Of a stretch of DNA of 64,000 bases, positions 26,801 to 36,526 are shown piece after piece. Origin of the DNA: Flavobacteriales bacterium (lineage in GTDB: Bacteria; Bacteroidota; Bacteroidia; Flavobacteriales_C; GCA-002722245). The stretch's first letter is position 1; the number at the start of each line of letters is the position of its first letter. The notes beneath the pieces were generated by a model, which did not search any database, was not told the DNA's origin, and saw nothing but the letters and a program-made list of their open reading frames with translations. Made by a program: the position numbers and the translations under genes. The stretch covers positions 1-64,000 of the forward strand of contig JAHEZM010000004.1 of assembly GCA_023251075.1 (NCBI GenBank), in the 5' to 3' direction.

Positions 26801-27919
26801 TTACTTTTTTTCTACCGACCAACCCATTGATATACCAAATTGCCATCCATCTCTATTGGGAATAGCATATACATTTACAGGAACATTTAAATTACCTGAA
26901 GTAAATGTTTTTCCTACAGCAAATACCCAGTTTGATGTTAAAACTGCTGCTCCTCTGCTATCGATTCTTTGTACAATGTTAGCATTTTCTCCAGAAGATA
27001 AGGATTTCTGTAAATGCCATGTATTGTTTGCATCGTAATATCCATCGGCTTTTCTTTGAATAGTGAACATTGGCCCGAAACCAAATTCTAATCTTGATTT
27101 TTTGTGACGAAAACCATTTACTACAGCTAATGATGGAATAAATAATTGTTGTTCCATACCTCCTACTAATCCTACAAATTCTACTAACGCCATTACATTT
27201 CCGGTGTTCATATACCGTGCCTCTGTATGGTAACCGAATTGTGTTAAGAAGGGCATGCCATCGAAACCGCCATCACTTTTTGCATTTTTGAAAATATTAC
27301 TATTCATCCCTGTGAGCATAGAAACACCGAATCTTGGCCCCGATAAATTCAGTTTTCTTATATCAGGTTTGTTAACCAGATCATCTTCATGTTTTTCATA
27401 AGAATAGAGTTTCTCTAAATCACTTTTTGTGGTGTCACCAAATAATGCTTTTACAGAGAATCGCATTAGTGTTTGGATATCACCTGGTTGATAGATGAAT
27501 TCTTTTACTACAGAATTTACCATTGTTTCGTTTTGAACATTGTATTCACGAAGGTTGATGGCTAACATCTGACCTATTTTTTCCACTGATCCGGAAACTA
27601 CAAAATCTAGTTTTAAATCTTTTCCTGCTTGAATTATACATGTTTTACTCATGCAATTTTTTGCATCAATGTTGTGTGTTTTGTAATAATTGTCAATCTC
27701 ATATCGATCACTCACTTCAAATTTTTGAAGTTTGTCGGTTTCGATTCTAAGAATAGAGGTGATTTCACTTTGTGGAAATTCTACATTTTGAACATCGATG
27801 TAAGTAATCCCTAATAAAGGTTTTTTACCGCTTTGTGCTTGTGCTTGTGCTTGTGCTGTGAATGTACTTGATACAACCAGTGCGCAAAGGGTTAACTTAA
27901 ATCTGTTGAACATTTTCAT
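26801..27919 (-). CDS. CsgG-like N-terminal domain plus outer-membrane barrel protein
   Basis: The start at 27919 (MKMFNRFKL) gives a normal signal peptide of the form LTLCALVVSSTFTAQAQ; the frame extends to 27958. Residues about 35-150 resemble the CsgG/LpoB-type domain: a strand with LLGITYIDVQ, then a two-cysteine segment CMSKTCIIQAGKDL and DFVVSGSVEKIG. The rest (about 190-370) looks like a membrane beta-barrel ending WQFGISMGWSVEKK. The hybrid could be an outer-membrane assembly or sensing factor; function unknown. The (TTGTGC) repeat encodes the Ala-Gln run at the signal cleavage site. Confidence 0.6.
   Translation of the reverse strand: MKMFNRFKLTLCALVVSSTFTAQAQAQAQSGKKPLLGITYIDVQNVEFPQSEITSILRIETDKLQKFEVSDRYEIDNYYKTHNIDAKNCMSKTCIIQAGKDLKLDFVVSGSVEKIGQMLAINLREYNVQNETMVNSVVKEFIYQPGDIQTLMRFSVKALFGDTTKSDLEKLYSYEKHEDDLVNKPDIRKLNLSGPRFGVSMLTGMNSNIFKNAKSDGGFDGMPFLTQFGYHTEARYMNTGNVMALVEFVGLVGGMEQQLFIPSLAVVNGFRHKKSRLEFGFGPMFTIQRKADGYYDANNTWHLQKSLSSGENANIVQRIDSRGAAVLTSNWVFAVGKTFTSGNLNVPVNVYAIPNRDGWQFGISMGWSVEKK
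27833..27856 (-). repeat. Hexanucleotide tandem repeat (TTGTGC x4)
   Basis: Four perfect copies of TTGTGC (GCACAA on the coding strand) encode the repeated Ala-Gln run next to the signal-peptide cleavage site of the CsgG-like protein. As the unit is six bases, copy-number change would not shift the frame. Confidence 0.8.
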
Positions 27920-28046
27920 AAAAATTGGTTTTAAAATTATGAGGCAAATTTGTTGCAAAATGAATTCATTTATTAATCGAATTACAATAAATTAATTAAT
28001 TTAATTTGCAAATATTGAAAATAAATGATTTTGATTCAGAATTGAA

Positions 28047-28085
28047 AACAATGATAGCAGCATGAAATCTGCTGCTATCATTGTT
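28047..28085 (-). terminator. Intrinsic terminator of the 941-residue gene
   Basis: AACAATGATAGCAGCA (28047-28062) and TGCTGCTATCATTGTT (28070-28085) form a perfect 16-pair stem; a TTTT tract follows on the minus strand. Confidence 0.85.
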
Positions 28086-28089
28086 GTTT

Positions 28090-30915
28090 TTAAAATTTTA
28101 CTAGTCGGGTTATCGATTTTGAGTTTTCGCTTTGTACCCTAATAAAATAGATTCCTCCTTCATAGTTACTGAGATCAATGGAATAAGATCCATCTTTATA
28201 GATGATGTTTTTACTTAATGATAATCCGATAGAATTAATTACTTCAATCATAGCAGAATGTCCATTGGTTCCTGAAATTTCGATCTTGCAAATTCCTTCC
28301 GTAGGGTTAGGGCTAACTGTGGTAATGATATTTTCATTGGTTAAGGTATTCTCATTAATTGAATAGTTATATATTCTCTGGTGGAAAGGAGAGTTTGTCA
28401 TAAATACTGGTGTTTCATTGTCTTCGAAATTCTCATTTCCTGTTTTATAAGATGATGTACTAGCTATGCTTTGAATGGTATCGTAATTCACCGGAACTAT
28501 TTTGGCACTAACTCGTGAGTTTGGTTTTGCATAAAATCCTTCATGAAATTGAATGCTTTTACCAGCTCTTATATTAACATCGGAACCGGCATTAAAAGTG
28601 AACTTGTTTGTTGTTCTGGAGAATTGAATCGTGTCTTTAATAGTATAAGCAACCGCACCACTAACACTTTGATTGACTAATGAATTGTTGCGAATCAGTG
28701 GACGTTGAGCATCTTCAACCTCTTTTCTGAATTCTTTTACAATGTAAAATGCGGTGCTCGGACTAATTTTAACATGTTCTTCATTGGTTTCCATTCCGTG
28801 AATTTCATCAAAAGGAGTTTTGATTTTCCCTGATTTATTATCGTTACAATTGGTGTAGCTTTCCCAGGTTTTTAAAACACTGGTATTATTTATTTTTGTT
28901 CCCATTGCTGAAGTGGTTGGAATAAAACAAGCCCATTTCATATTAATATCATTAGGATTGATTTCACCTTTTGCATCGTTAATAATAGAAAGGTTGATGC
29001 TATTTATTCCGGAATGCCAACCTCCGGCTGCATTATCAAGTGGGATTTGTGATTCGCTTTTTACTATTTCTCTTGGGTTTTCTTTGCAATTATTATCTGC
29101 GAATTGGAAAGTTCCGGCACTGTTATTTTGACTCCACCCATTAAGATAAGTGGTTCCTGATAATAATCTGAATTTTACTATTTGAATTCCCGGTTGTTGG
29201 TATAGTGCAGATTTTCCTCCATTAGTGATTGCATAGTTTTTTGATAATTTCGGATAACCTAGTGTATCGAGATAATTAAATAAATCAATGTGCATTTTAG
29301 TTGGGTGACTCACGCCATCGCTCATGGTGTAGTGATGAAGTAATAGTTGTTGAGCTGCATCCGATTTTAACATTTCAGATTTTTCTTTAAAATCCTTCCC
29401 ATAAACATTGAAGTATTCTCCATATCGAATGTTGTGTTGAAGTGCAATTGGAATATTTGCTCCTTGTTGAGGTGAATCAAATGAAATCCAAATTTTTACA
29501 AAATGATCTTCTTTCGCATTTTCCATTTCTTTTAAAGCTATTCTCGTGATTAACCCTCCCATACTGGGTCCAACTACAATAGCTTCTTCGGTTTTATTAT
29601 CGCGAAAATTTTTATTCAGTACATTTTTTAAAAATTCTCTAAAGAATTTTGCATTTACTCTTATGTCATCTGTACCATCTAAGAAATTTACAAAGATTAA
29701 ATCGTAACCATCTTTTCGAAGTGAATCCATCAAATGCGCACTTTTATCTCCGGATTTCGACCAAGGTGAAAGATCACCATTTGCTAGCTTGTACAATCCA
29801 CGAGGATCAAGATCTTCTTTAACATTTAGTAAGTGATCCAATAAACCGAAGGTTTTGTTGAAATAGTTTCGTTTATTTCCGTAGTCAAATCCATCACAAA
29901 TTATAAAAGGCTTTCTTAGCATTCCACTATTGTTACGTTGATTTAATACAATAGCATATTCTATTTTTTCATCTGTTCTTTTGTTGATGTTGATGCAATT
30001 GTTAGTTCCGTTGTATCCCGGACAAAATAGGGTTAAGCTATCTGTACCAACAGGATAATACCCTAAAGAATCGGGTAGAGGTATATCTGTGGCGGTACTG
30101 TCATCTGTTTTCATTGAACCATTGGATGTTGCTGGAATTTGATAGCTGGTTTGGCGAAGAGTAGAGAATCTGGCATATAATGTTTTTACACTTTGATTCA
30201 CTAGTTTGTAGTTCACCTTCATTTTAATTTCAATGTATTCATCGTAATGATTTGAATAATGAATAGTCATTAGCTGATCAACTGCAATAGGATGGTATCC
30301 ATTTCCATTTCCGAAGTCCACTTCAATGGAGGTGATTAGGTCGCTTGAATTTGAGATATTAAGCCAGCCGGGAAACATGAAATTAATATCATCGCCAAAC
30401 AAGTTGCTTTTCATACAGCTTGCGGCAAATACTTTTACATTTTCGAAAGAGGCAGAAGTGGCCGATTTATCTACTAGGAAATTATTATCTTGAAAAAACT
30501 GACCAGAACTAATTGCATTAGCAGAAATCCTTTTTGCATCAAAATTTAATAAACCCAATAGATAGCATCCTTTCGACTTGGAAAAATTATCGGTTGCTTC
30601 TTCTAATTTTGATAATGTTGGTAGAAAGATGCTATCTGAATTAGCATCTTTTAAATTGTTGTACATTCTTGCCCAATCAGTATTATTTATCGATGTTACT
30701 TTGTCGTAGCCATTTACATTTAATAGGGTGCTACTATAAATGCTTCTGTCGATTAATACTTTAGAATTGATTTTTGAAGCTGCAATTTTTGATGTGTAGA
30801 CTTTGGGATTATTGAGATAAGTACTATGAGTGATTGCGCTTGCAGAGATGTTTTGTGAATATCCTTTGATGCTTATTAAAGCGCATGCAATAGCCATTGT
30901 AATAATATGTTTCAT
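28090..30915 (-). CDS. T9SS-secreted alpha/beta hydrolase (lipase/esterase-like)
   Basis: A 941-residue secreted protein. Signal peptide to about residue 21 (ALISIKGYSQ). A beta-rich N-terminal part (to about 300) precedes an alpha/beta hydrolase domain (about 335-720) with the nucleophile elbow VVGPSMGGL (Ser451) and a following SFDSPQQG; His706 or His714 near EIHGMETNEEH are acid/base candidates. A short beta segment FNAGSDVNIRAGKSIQF (about 774-790) is the type often found before sorting signals, and a type A T9SS sorting domain starts at SPNPTEG (868). Likely surface esterase, lipase or PGAP1-like hydrolase; substrate unknown. 46 bases separate it from the upstream gene. Confidence 0.75.
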   Translation of the reverse strand: MKHIITMAIACALISIKGYSQNISASAITHSTYLNNPKVYTSKIAASKINSKVLIDRSIYSSTLLNVNGYDKVTSINNTDWARMYNNLKDANSDSIFLPTLSKLEEATDNFSKSKGCYLLGLLNFDAKRISANAISSGQFFQDNNFLVDKSATSASFENVKVFAASCMKSNLFGDDINFMFPGWLNISNSSDLITSIEVDFGNGNGYHPIAVDQLMTIHYSNHYDEYIEIKMKVNYKLVNQSVKTLYARFSTLRQTSYQIPATSNGSMKTDDSTATDIPLPDSLGYYPVGTDSLTLFCPGYNGTNNCININKRTDEKIEYAIVLNQRNNSGMLRKPFIICDGFDYGNKRNYFNKTFGLLDHLLNVKEDLDPRGLYKLANGDLSPWSKSGDKSAHLMDSLRKDGYDLIFVNFLDGTDDIRVNAKFFREFLKNVLNKNFRDNKTEEAIVVGPSMGGLITRIALKEMENAKEDHFVKIWISFDSPQQGANIPIALQHNIRYGEYFNVYGKDFKEKSEMLKSDAAQQLLLHHYTMSDGVSHPTKMHIDLFNYLDTLGYPKLSKNYAITNGGKSALYQQPGIQIVKFRLLSGTTYLNGWSQNNSAGTFQFADNNCKENPREIVKSESQIPLDNAAGGWHSGINSINLSIINDAKGEINPNDINMKWACFIPTTSAMGTKINNTSVLKTWESYTNCNDNKSGKIKTPFDEIHGMETNEEHVKISPSTAFYIVKEFRKEVEDAQRPLIRNNSLVNQSVSGAVAYTIKDTIQFSRTTNKFTFNAGSDVNIRAGKSIQFHEGFYAKPNSRVSAKIVPVNYDTIQSIASTSSYKTGNENFEDNETPVFMTNSPFHQRIYNYSINENTLTNENIITTVSPNPTEGICKIEISGTNGHSAMIEVINSIGLSLSKNIIYKDGSYSIDLSNYEGGIYFIRVQSENSKSITRLVKF

Positions 30916-30961
30916 ATAAATTTAGTTAGGTTAGAAAAAGGAGGGATAAAACAGAGATGAT

Positions 30962-32239
30962 TTACTGTTTTATATTTTCAACTTGTATTTTTAGGTTGGC
31001 CAATTGTTTCGAAAGTTCAATATTGTAAAGTGTTAGTTCCTCAATTTTTTGTAATAAAATAGCATCCATTTGTCCAACATTGATTCCATTAGTTTCAACT
31101 TCTTTTGCAGAAGGAACATTCGGTAAATGAGAATTGCTTTTAATGTAAGTTTCAACTGAATCAAGCGATGGCAAATTATAGTTATTACTAAAAACATAAT
31201 CAGGCCAGTTGCTGAATGCTTTTACTTCAACTTCTGTAAAGGTTGCTTTTCCGTCAACTGATAATTTAGAATCTGCAGAAAGACGATTACCGATTGAAAT
31301 AGATTCAGCGTAGGTTTTGCCAAGATAAACTGAGGCATTGTAGGAGTTGGAAAGATTAATGGTCCCTATAAATGTTTTATCATTCATTAACATAATATTT
31401 CCTCCGTTTGTAAATTTCCCACTCGAAATTGTGAAGTATTCACTTTTATAGTTAATATCCATTTTTTGTCCAACATAATACTCGTTACTACCTCCCTTGA
31501 ATTTGATGGCAGGTTGATAAGTGTTTATTGATCCATATGGGCCGTAGTTGGTTAGTTTTCCATTACTTGTTAGTGTTATTACAGCTTGAGTGTCTTGAAT
31601 TGATAAAGAGTTTGCGGTTGGATTAGTACCTATTCCAATTTTACCATTAGAGCCAACAGATAATCTTGTAAAGGGCGATCCGTTTTGATAAGTTGAAAAG
31701 ATGAATCCATCTTGAGATACTGCAGAAATAGCTCCTAAATTACTGTTGAAAATTAAATTCCCATTTCTGTTCGCTAACTCAACTTCTCCATTGGTTTTAT
31801 GCAACAATTCAAATTGTACTTTATTGCTATTTGCAGTATTGATACTTTGTGAAAGTACTTTGGAGTAACCACCATAAGTTTTGAAGGTTCCATCATTAGT
31901 GAATGTAAAATACTCAGTATTGCCTATTCCATAAAGTGATAATTTGCTCCCAGTGTTTGTAGGAATTTGAAAATTTAGATTGCTTGTGGTACCATTATTA
32001 ACAAGTCCGATTGTAGATTTAACAGCACCTGCACCATCTTCCCATTTTACTAGGTAATTTTCCGTGATTCGAATATTACCATTTTTTACTTGAAGTTTTT
32101 CACCAGGAGTGATTGTTCCTATACCAACACTTCCGTTGGTTAGTGTAGGTGTTGAGGTTCCATTCCATGTGTTTTGGGCATTTAAAGTTATAATGCCGAA
32201 TAAAGAGAGTCCTAGACTCATCGTCTTGATAGTTTTCAT
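30962..32239 (-). CDS. Secreted fibre-like protein with C-terminal chaperone-like motif
   Basis: A 425-residue protein with signal peptide [20 protein letters not shown] and cleavage near AQ. It contains repeated SVGIGTxxP-like beta turns ([29 protein letters not shown]) seen in trimeric fibre and adhesin-like Bacteroidota proteins. The C-terminal segment (about 345-405) [36 protein letters not shown] leads to a coiled coil of about 30 residues. This tail is common in Bacteroidota secreted proteins and resembles intramolecular chaperone regions of tail fibres. No T9SS sorting domain. Likely co-transcribed with the downstream hydrolase gene. Confidence 0.6.
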   Translation of the reverse strand: [425 protein letters not shown]

Positions 32240-32406
32240 TGGTTAATTTAGTTTGGTTAGAAATTATGCGACGAAATTATAGATAAAAACAGCTTTTTTG
32301 AATTGATTTCAGCAATTTTTGTTTATTTTTTTTCTGAAAATGCAAAAAAATGAAAATGTTTCACAGGAATTATTGATTGATGTGTAAAACTCCTCAATTT
32401 ATTTTT

Positions 32407-32438
32407 TTGTGAATTTGAAAGATTATGACTTATTTTAG
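32407..32438 (+). promoter_or_regulatory. Promoter of the jelly-roll T9SS gene
   Basis: TTG (32407-32409), 21 bases, then TATTTTAG (32431-32438), which differs from TAnnTTTG at one position. It lies 39 bases before the ATG at 32478. Confidence 0.45.
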
Positions 32439-32477
32439 CCCACGAAACAAATTTTTAATAACTATAATTATACAACA

Positions 32478-33485
32478 ATGAAGAAAAAATTACTTTCTCT
32501 TTCTGCTTTAGCGCTTGTTGCTTCTGCTGCTTTTGCACAAGCAACCAACCAAGATGTGACTAAAAATGGTCCTACTGAGTCAGTTCCTCAATCAGGGATT
32601 TACGATCAATATTTATATGAGTTTTTCTGGCCAACAGGAAATGCCAGTGCTGGTGATGATTTAAATTGTATTACTGCTGGCGGTACTGCAAATAATAACG
32701 TATGGGATACTTTCGCTAATCTTGGTGGAGTTAGTACCGATCATTTCACATCAGGTGCTCAAGGAAGTAGTGGTGGCGATCAAGGAACTTTGAAGTTCAT
32801 GGTTAAAACTGCAGATGCAGGAAAATTATTCTCAAACAGATTAGTTAAGGGTAATTGCTCAATTGCATCTGCCGGTTGGAATTTGGATTTAAGCAATGCT
32901 ACTACTCCAAACAAAGTAATTAAAATTAACTTTAAAACTTCTGTTAATTTGGATATCAGATTGTTTGCTGCAACCAATTCTGGGGGTAGTTTTGAAATTA
33001 TGGATGGTCAGAATGCTGAGGTGGTTGCATACCAGTCAGTTACTGCTGGTTCAAATTATCAAACATTGACTTTCAATATTGCTTCAACTAACTGGAATGG
33101 TTCTAAAGTAATTGACTGGACAAAAATCATCGGTGTGGGTATTCAAGTAAATAATGTTGCTGCTGACGGTGACGTATTAATCGACTGGATTTCTTTAGGT
33201 GGTGTTGACGGTTCAGTAAATGTTGCTGATCTTAAACCTTCTAACAACAATGTAGTTGTTTTCCCTTCTCCAGCTACTGATAACGTAAACGTTAGATTTT
33301 CTACTGAAGAGAATGTAACTATGTCTATCACTGATATCACTGGTAGAGTTATGGTTTCTGAGAAAGTTGCTTCTGGTTCTTCAGTGAACAAAGCTTTCAA
33401 CGTTTCTAACTATGCTGAAGGAATGTATTTCTTAAACGTAACTGGTGCTACTAGCCAATACACAGAAAAATTCATGGTGAAATAA
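32478..33485 (+). CDS. T9SS-secreted protein with jelly-roll domain
   Basis: A 335-residue protein with signal peptide MKKKLLSLSALALVASAAFA and a galactose-binding-like jelly-roll (about 45-245; strands INFKTSVNLDIRLFA, LIDWISLGG). A complete type A T9SS sorting domain follows from VVVFPSPATDNVNV (about 260) to the terminal KFMVK. The jelly-roll resembles the one in the two chitin-locus lipoproteins at the level of strand pattern only. Strong codon bias, a tidy promoter and a powerful terminator suggest a highly expressed surface protein. Ligand unknown. Confidence 0.7.
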   Translation: MKKKLLSLSALALVASAAFAQATNQDVTKNGPTESVPQSGIYDQYLYEFFWPTGNASAGDDLNCITAGGTANNNVWDTFANLGGVSTDHFTSGAQGSSGGDQGTLKFMVKTADAGKLFSNRLVKGNCSIASAGWNLDLSNATTPNKVIKINFKTSVNLDIRLFAATNSGGSFEIMDGQNAEVVAYQSVTAGSNYQTLTFNIASTNWNGSKVIDWTKIIGVGIQVNNVAADGDVLIDWISLGGVDGSVNVADLKPSNNNVVVFPSPATDNVNVRFSTEENVTMSITDITGRVMVSEKVASGSSVNKAFNVSNYAEGMYFLNVTGATSQYTEKFMVK

Positions 33486-33506
33486 TTCATCTAGAATAAT
33501 ATAGAG

Positions 33507-33538
33507 AAGGCCTCCGTGGAAACACGGAGGCCTTTTTT
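33507..33538 (+). terminator. Strong intrinsic terminator with GAAA loop
   Basis: AAGGCCTCCGTG (33507-33518), GAAA tetraloop, CACGGAGGCCTT (33523-33534), and a T-run to 33538. Confidence 0.95.
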
Positions 33539-33654
33539 GTTTATAAAATGTGAAGAAATCAAATCTAAAGCCTTAAGTTGATTTTAGCATTTTCTCATTT
33601 TTATTTTATCTTCACGCTGCACAAAAATGATTATTAACTAAAAACTAAATTTTT

Positions 33655-34968
33655 ATGACTTCTGATTCCCAAAAGACGCCTGTCGTTCCTGTGGTAATTA
33701 TTGCTTCTTTATTTTTCATTTTTGGATTTGTAACATGGATTAATGGATCGTTAATTCCTTTTATGAAATCTGTTTGTGAGTTAACGGAAACACAAGCGTA
33801 TTTGGTTGCTACAGCTTCCTATATCTCTTTTGTAGTTATGGCACTTCCTGCAGCTTTTATTTTGAAAAAAATTGGATATAAAAATGGTATGTCTGTAGGT
33901 TTATTCCTCATGGCGTTAGGAGCATTAGTCTTTATACCAGCTGCTTCATCAAGAACCTATATTTTATTTTTAGCTGGTATTTTTATTCAGGGCGCTGGTA
34001 TGACTATTTTACAAACAGCCTCTAATCCATACATTACTATTTTAGGTCCGATAGAAAGTGCAGCAAAAAGAATTTCAATTATGGGTATTTGTAATAAAGT
34101 TGCTGGTATGTTAGGATCAACAATCTTTGGTGCTTTGCTTTTAACTGGAATGAATGAAGTACAAGAAAAATTAAAAGGAATAGAAGATGTGGCAGAGAAA
34201 AATCAGTTGTTAGATACTATGGCTGACAGTGTAGTTACTCCTTACCTTGTTATGGCCGGTATTTTAATAGTTTTAGCTGTTTTAATACGTTATGCCCCGC
34301 TTCCTGATATCGAAGGGGCTCCAGCAGAAGAAGTTGCGCCTGGAGAAACCGCTAAAACAAGTATTTTCCAATACCCTCATTTGTTGTTGGGAGTACTAGC
34401 TTTATTTGCTTATGTTGGAGCTGAGGTAATTGCCGGAGATACTATTATTAATTACGGTATTTCAATAGGTATTAAGACCGAAGAAGCTAAGTTCTTCACA
34501 TCATTTACACTAGGTGCAATGGTGGGTACTTATTTATTAGGTGTTTTCTTAATCCCGAAAGTAATTTCTCAAGGTACAGCCTTAAGATTAAGTGCAATTC
34601 TTGGATTGTTGTTTTCCGCAGGTATTTTATTGACTACCGGGTATACTTCTGTTTTATTTGTTGCTGCTTTAGGTATTGCAAATGCTTTGGTTTGGCCGGC
34701 AATTTGGCCATTAGCGATTAATGGTTTGGGTAATTTTACCAAAACGGGAGCGGCCTTGCTAATTATGGCAATTTCAGGCGGAGCAATAATTCCACCGCTT
34801 TATGGGGCAATGGTTGATCATAAAACCCAAGCATTGATAGCGGATGGCGTAGATAAAGTGGCAGCTAAGGCAGATGCATCTCATATGCAGTATTGGATTT
34901 TATTTCCTTGCTATTTAATTATCTTGTATTATGCTATTTCAGGGCATAAGGTTGGTTTAAAAAAATAG
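33655..34968 (+). CDS. Sugar:H+ symporter, NagP/GlcP-like (MFS)
   Basis: Major facilitator of the fucose/glucose-galactose group (FHS family) with 12 membrane helices in 437 residues. Segments FGFVTWINGSLIPFMK, QGAGMTILQTASNPYITILGP and NALVWPAIWPLAINGLG are typical of the GlcP/NagP subgroup, which takes up glucose or N-acetylglucosamine in Bacteroidota and Shewanella. Lying in the same region as the chitin operon makes GlcNAc the likeliest substrate, but no residue seen here proves it. Monocistronic, with a terminator behind it. Confidence 0.82.
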   Translation: MTSDSQKTPVVPVVIIASLFFIFGFVTWINGSLIPFMKSVCELTETQAYLVATASYISFVVMALPAAFILKKIGYKNGMSVGLFLMALGALVFIPAASSRTYILFLAGIFIQGAGMTILQTASNPYITILGPIESAAKRISIMGICNKVAGMLGSTIFGALLLTGMNEVQEKLKGIEDVAEKNQLLDTMADSVVTPYLVMAGILIVLAVLIRYAPLPDIEGAPAEEVAPGETAKTSIFQYPHLLLGVLALFAYVGAEVIAGDTIINYGISIGIKTEEAKFFTSFTLGAMVGTYLLGVFLIPKVISQGTALRLSAILGLLFSAGILLTTGYTSVLFVAALGIANALVWPAIWPLAINGLGNFTKTGAALLIMAISGGAIIPPLYGAMVDHKTQALIADGVDKVAAKADASHMQYWILFPCYLIILYYAISGHKVGLKK

Positions 34969-34987
34969 AGATTTTATAAAATAAATT

Positions 34988-35011
34988 CAAACCCCGCATT
35001 TGCGGGGTTTG
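34988..35011 (+). terminator. Intrinsic terminator
   Basis: CAAACCCCGC (34988-34997) and GCGGGGTTTG (35002-35011) form a perfect stem with an ATTT loop; a TTGTTT tract follows. Confidence 0.85.
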
Positions 35012-35076
35012 TTGTTTAACTGCTTATTTTTCCTTTCTCTTTTTTAATCCTCAGCCATTAATCTTATTTTTACCCT

Positions 35077-35808
35077 ATGCCGGAAAATATAGTAAAACCC
35101 TATGCCAACGAAAGTGGTTCGAAGAAAGAGCAAGTTGCTACCATGTTTAATAACATTGCTCCTAAGTATGATTTTTTGAATCATGTTTTATCCATGGGTA
35201 TTGATGTTTTGTGGAGAAAGAAGGCTGTTCGTTTACTAAAGTCGGGAAACCCTAAAATGATGCTAGATATTGCTACTGGTACTGGCGATTTTGCTATTGA
35301 ATGTTTGAAGCTTAATCCTGATAAAGTTATTGGTGTTGATATTTCGAAAGGAATGGTAGAGGTGGGAATAGAAAAAATAAAGACTAAGAAGCTTGATAAT
35401 AAAATAGAATTAAAGGTGGCTGATTCTGAACATCTTCCTTTTCCAGACAATACTTTTGATGCTATTACCGTTGGATTTGGTGTGCGAAATTTTGAAAATT
35501 TAAAACAAGGGTTGTCTGAAATGCTAAGGGTGTTAAAACCAGATGCTACCGTTGCTGTATTGGAGTTTTCTAAACCTACTGCATTTCCAATTAAGCAATT
35601 GTATAATTTTTATTTCAAATACATTTTACCCACTATAGGTAAAATGGTATCTAAAGACTCGTCCGCCTATACTTATTTACCAGAATCAGTGAATGCTTTT
35701 CCAGATGGTGAAAAATTTGCTGCGATATTAAAAGAAGTTGGCTTTAAGTCAGCTTCAATTAATAAAGTGAGTTTTGGAATTGCTACCATTTATCTAGCAA
35801 AAAAGTAG
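35077..35808 (+). CDS. menG: Demethylmenaquinone methyltransferase
   Basis: SAM-dependent UbiE/MenG methyltransferase of 243 residues for the last step of menaquinone synthesis. Motifs: [21 protein letters not shown] at the N-terminus, the SAM site [18 protein letters not shown], and [13 protein letters not shown]. All match the family in order and length. The next gene, porT, starts 1 base after the stop, an arrangement common in Bacteroidota. Confidence 0.93.
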   Translation: MPENIVKPYANESGSKKEQVATMFNNIAPKYDFLNHVLSMGIDVLWRKKAVRLLKSGNPKMMLDIATGTGDFAIECLKLNPDKVIGVDISKGMVEVGIEKIKTKKLDNKIELKVADSEHLPFPDNTFDAITVGFGVRNFENLKQGLSEMLRVLKPDATVAVLEFSKPTAFPIKQLYNFYFKYILPTIGKMVSKDSSAYTYLPESVNAFPDGEKFAAILKEVGFKSASINKVSFGIATIYLAKK

Positions 35809-35809
35809 T

Positions 35810-36526
35810 TTGAAAAATAACATCAAACATATTGCTTTAATAGTTTTGTTTGTACTTCCATTTACATTGTTTGCCCAAAAACACCGTCCTAAAAACTTAG
35901 CTGGATTTGAGAGCACGAAGCTATTTCATTTTGGTGCCTATTTTGCTGTAAATAATTTGGGCGTAGATGTGAAATACAAAAGCAGTTTGATTCAAAGTGA
36001 TACTATTTATTCTGCCTTAGTAAGAGGAATGTATGGTTTTAATTTAGGTATAGTAAGTGACTTGCATATTGGAGATGGATTTGATTTAAGATTTGTACCC
36101 GCATTGGTATTTGGCCAAAGGAATTTCGATTACACTCTTAAAGTGAAGAATAACGTTATTGAAAGTCAAACAAGAATTGTAGAATCGACATATCTTGATT
36201 TTCCTGTTTCATTGAAATACAAATCCGAAAGAGTAAACAATGGTCGTTTCTTTGTTTTTGGCGGATTTAAGCCCGCTTTTGATATGGCATCAATGAAAAA
36301 AACCACCTCAAAAAACACTAAAGTGGTTCGTTTGAATCCCTGGGATTTGAGTTACCATTTGGGTTTTGGTATTGATTTGTATTTTGAATATTTCAAATTC
36401 TCACCTCAAGTGACTTTAAATTATGGAATCAATAATTTATTGATTCAAGATGGCACTGCTTATACTACTTTGATCGATCAAATTTTAGATCGATCTTTTG
36501 TTATTTCAATTACCTTTGAAGGATAG
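35810..36526 (+). CDS. porT: PorT-like protein, type IX secretion/gliding
   Basis: A 238-residue membrane beta-barrel protein starting at TTG (35810), with signal peptide ending TLFAQ. PorT/SprT is needed for T9SS export. The mature segments LFHFGAYFAVNNLGVDVKY, LDFPVSLKYKS and NPWDLSYHLGFGIDLY, and the closing strand SFVISITFEG, fit the family, and the ubiE-porT gene order is conserved in Bacteroidota. The window holds T9SS substrates (11341, 28090, 32478, 55741) that would use it. Confidence 0.85.
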   Translation: MKNNIKHIALIVLFVLPFTLFAQKHRPKNLAGFESTKLFHFGAYFAVNNLGVDVKYKSSLIQSDTIYSALVRGMYGFNLGIVSDLHIGDGFDLRFVPALVFGQRNFDYTLKVKNNVIESQTRIVESTYLDFPVSLKYKSERVNNGRFFVFGGFKPAFDMASMKKTTSKNTKVVRLNPWDLSYHLGFGIDLYFEYFKFSPQVTLNYGINNLLIQDGTAYTTLIDQILDRSFVISITFEG

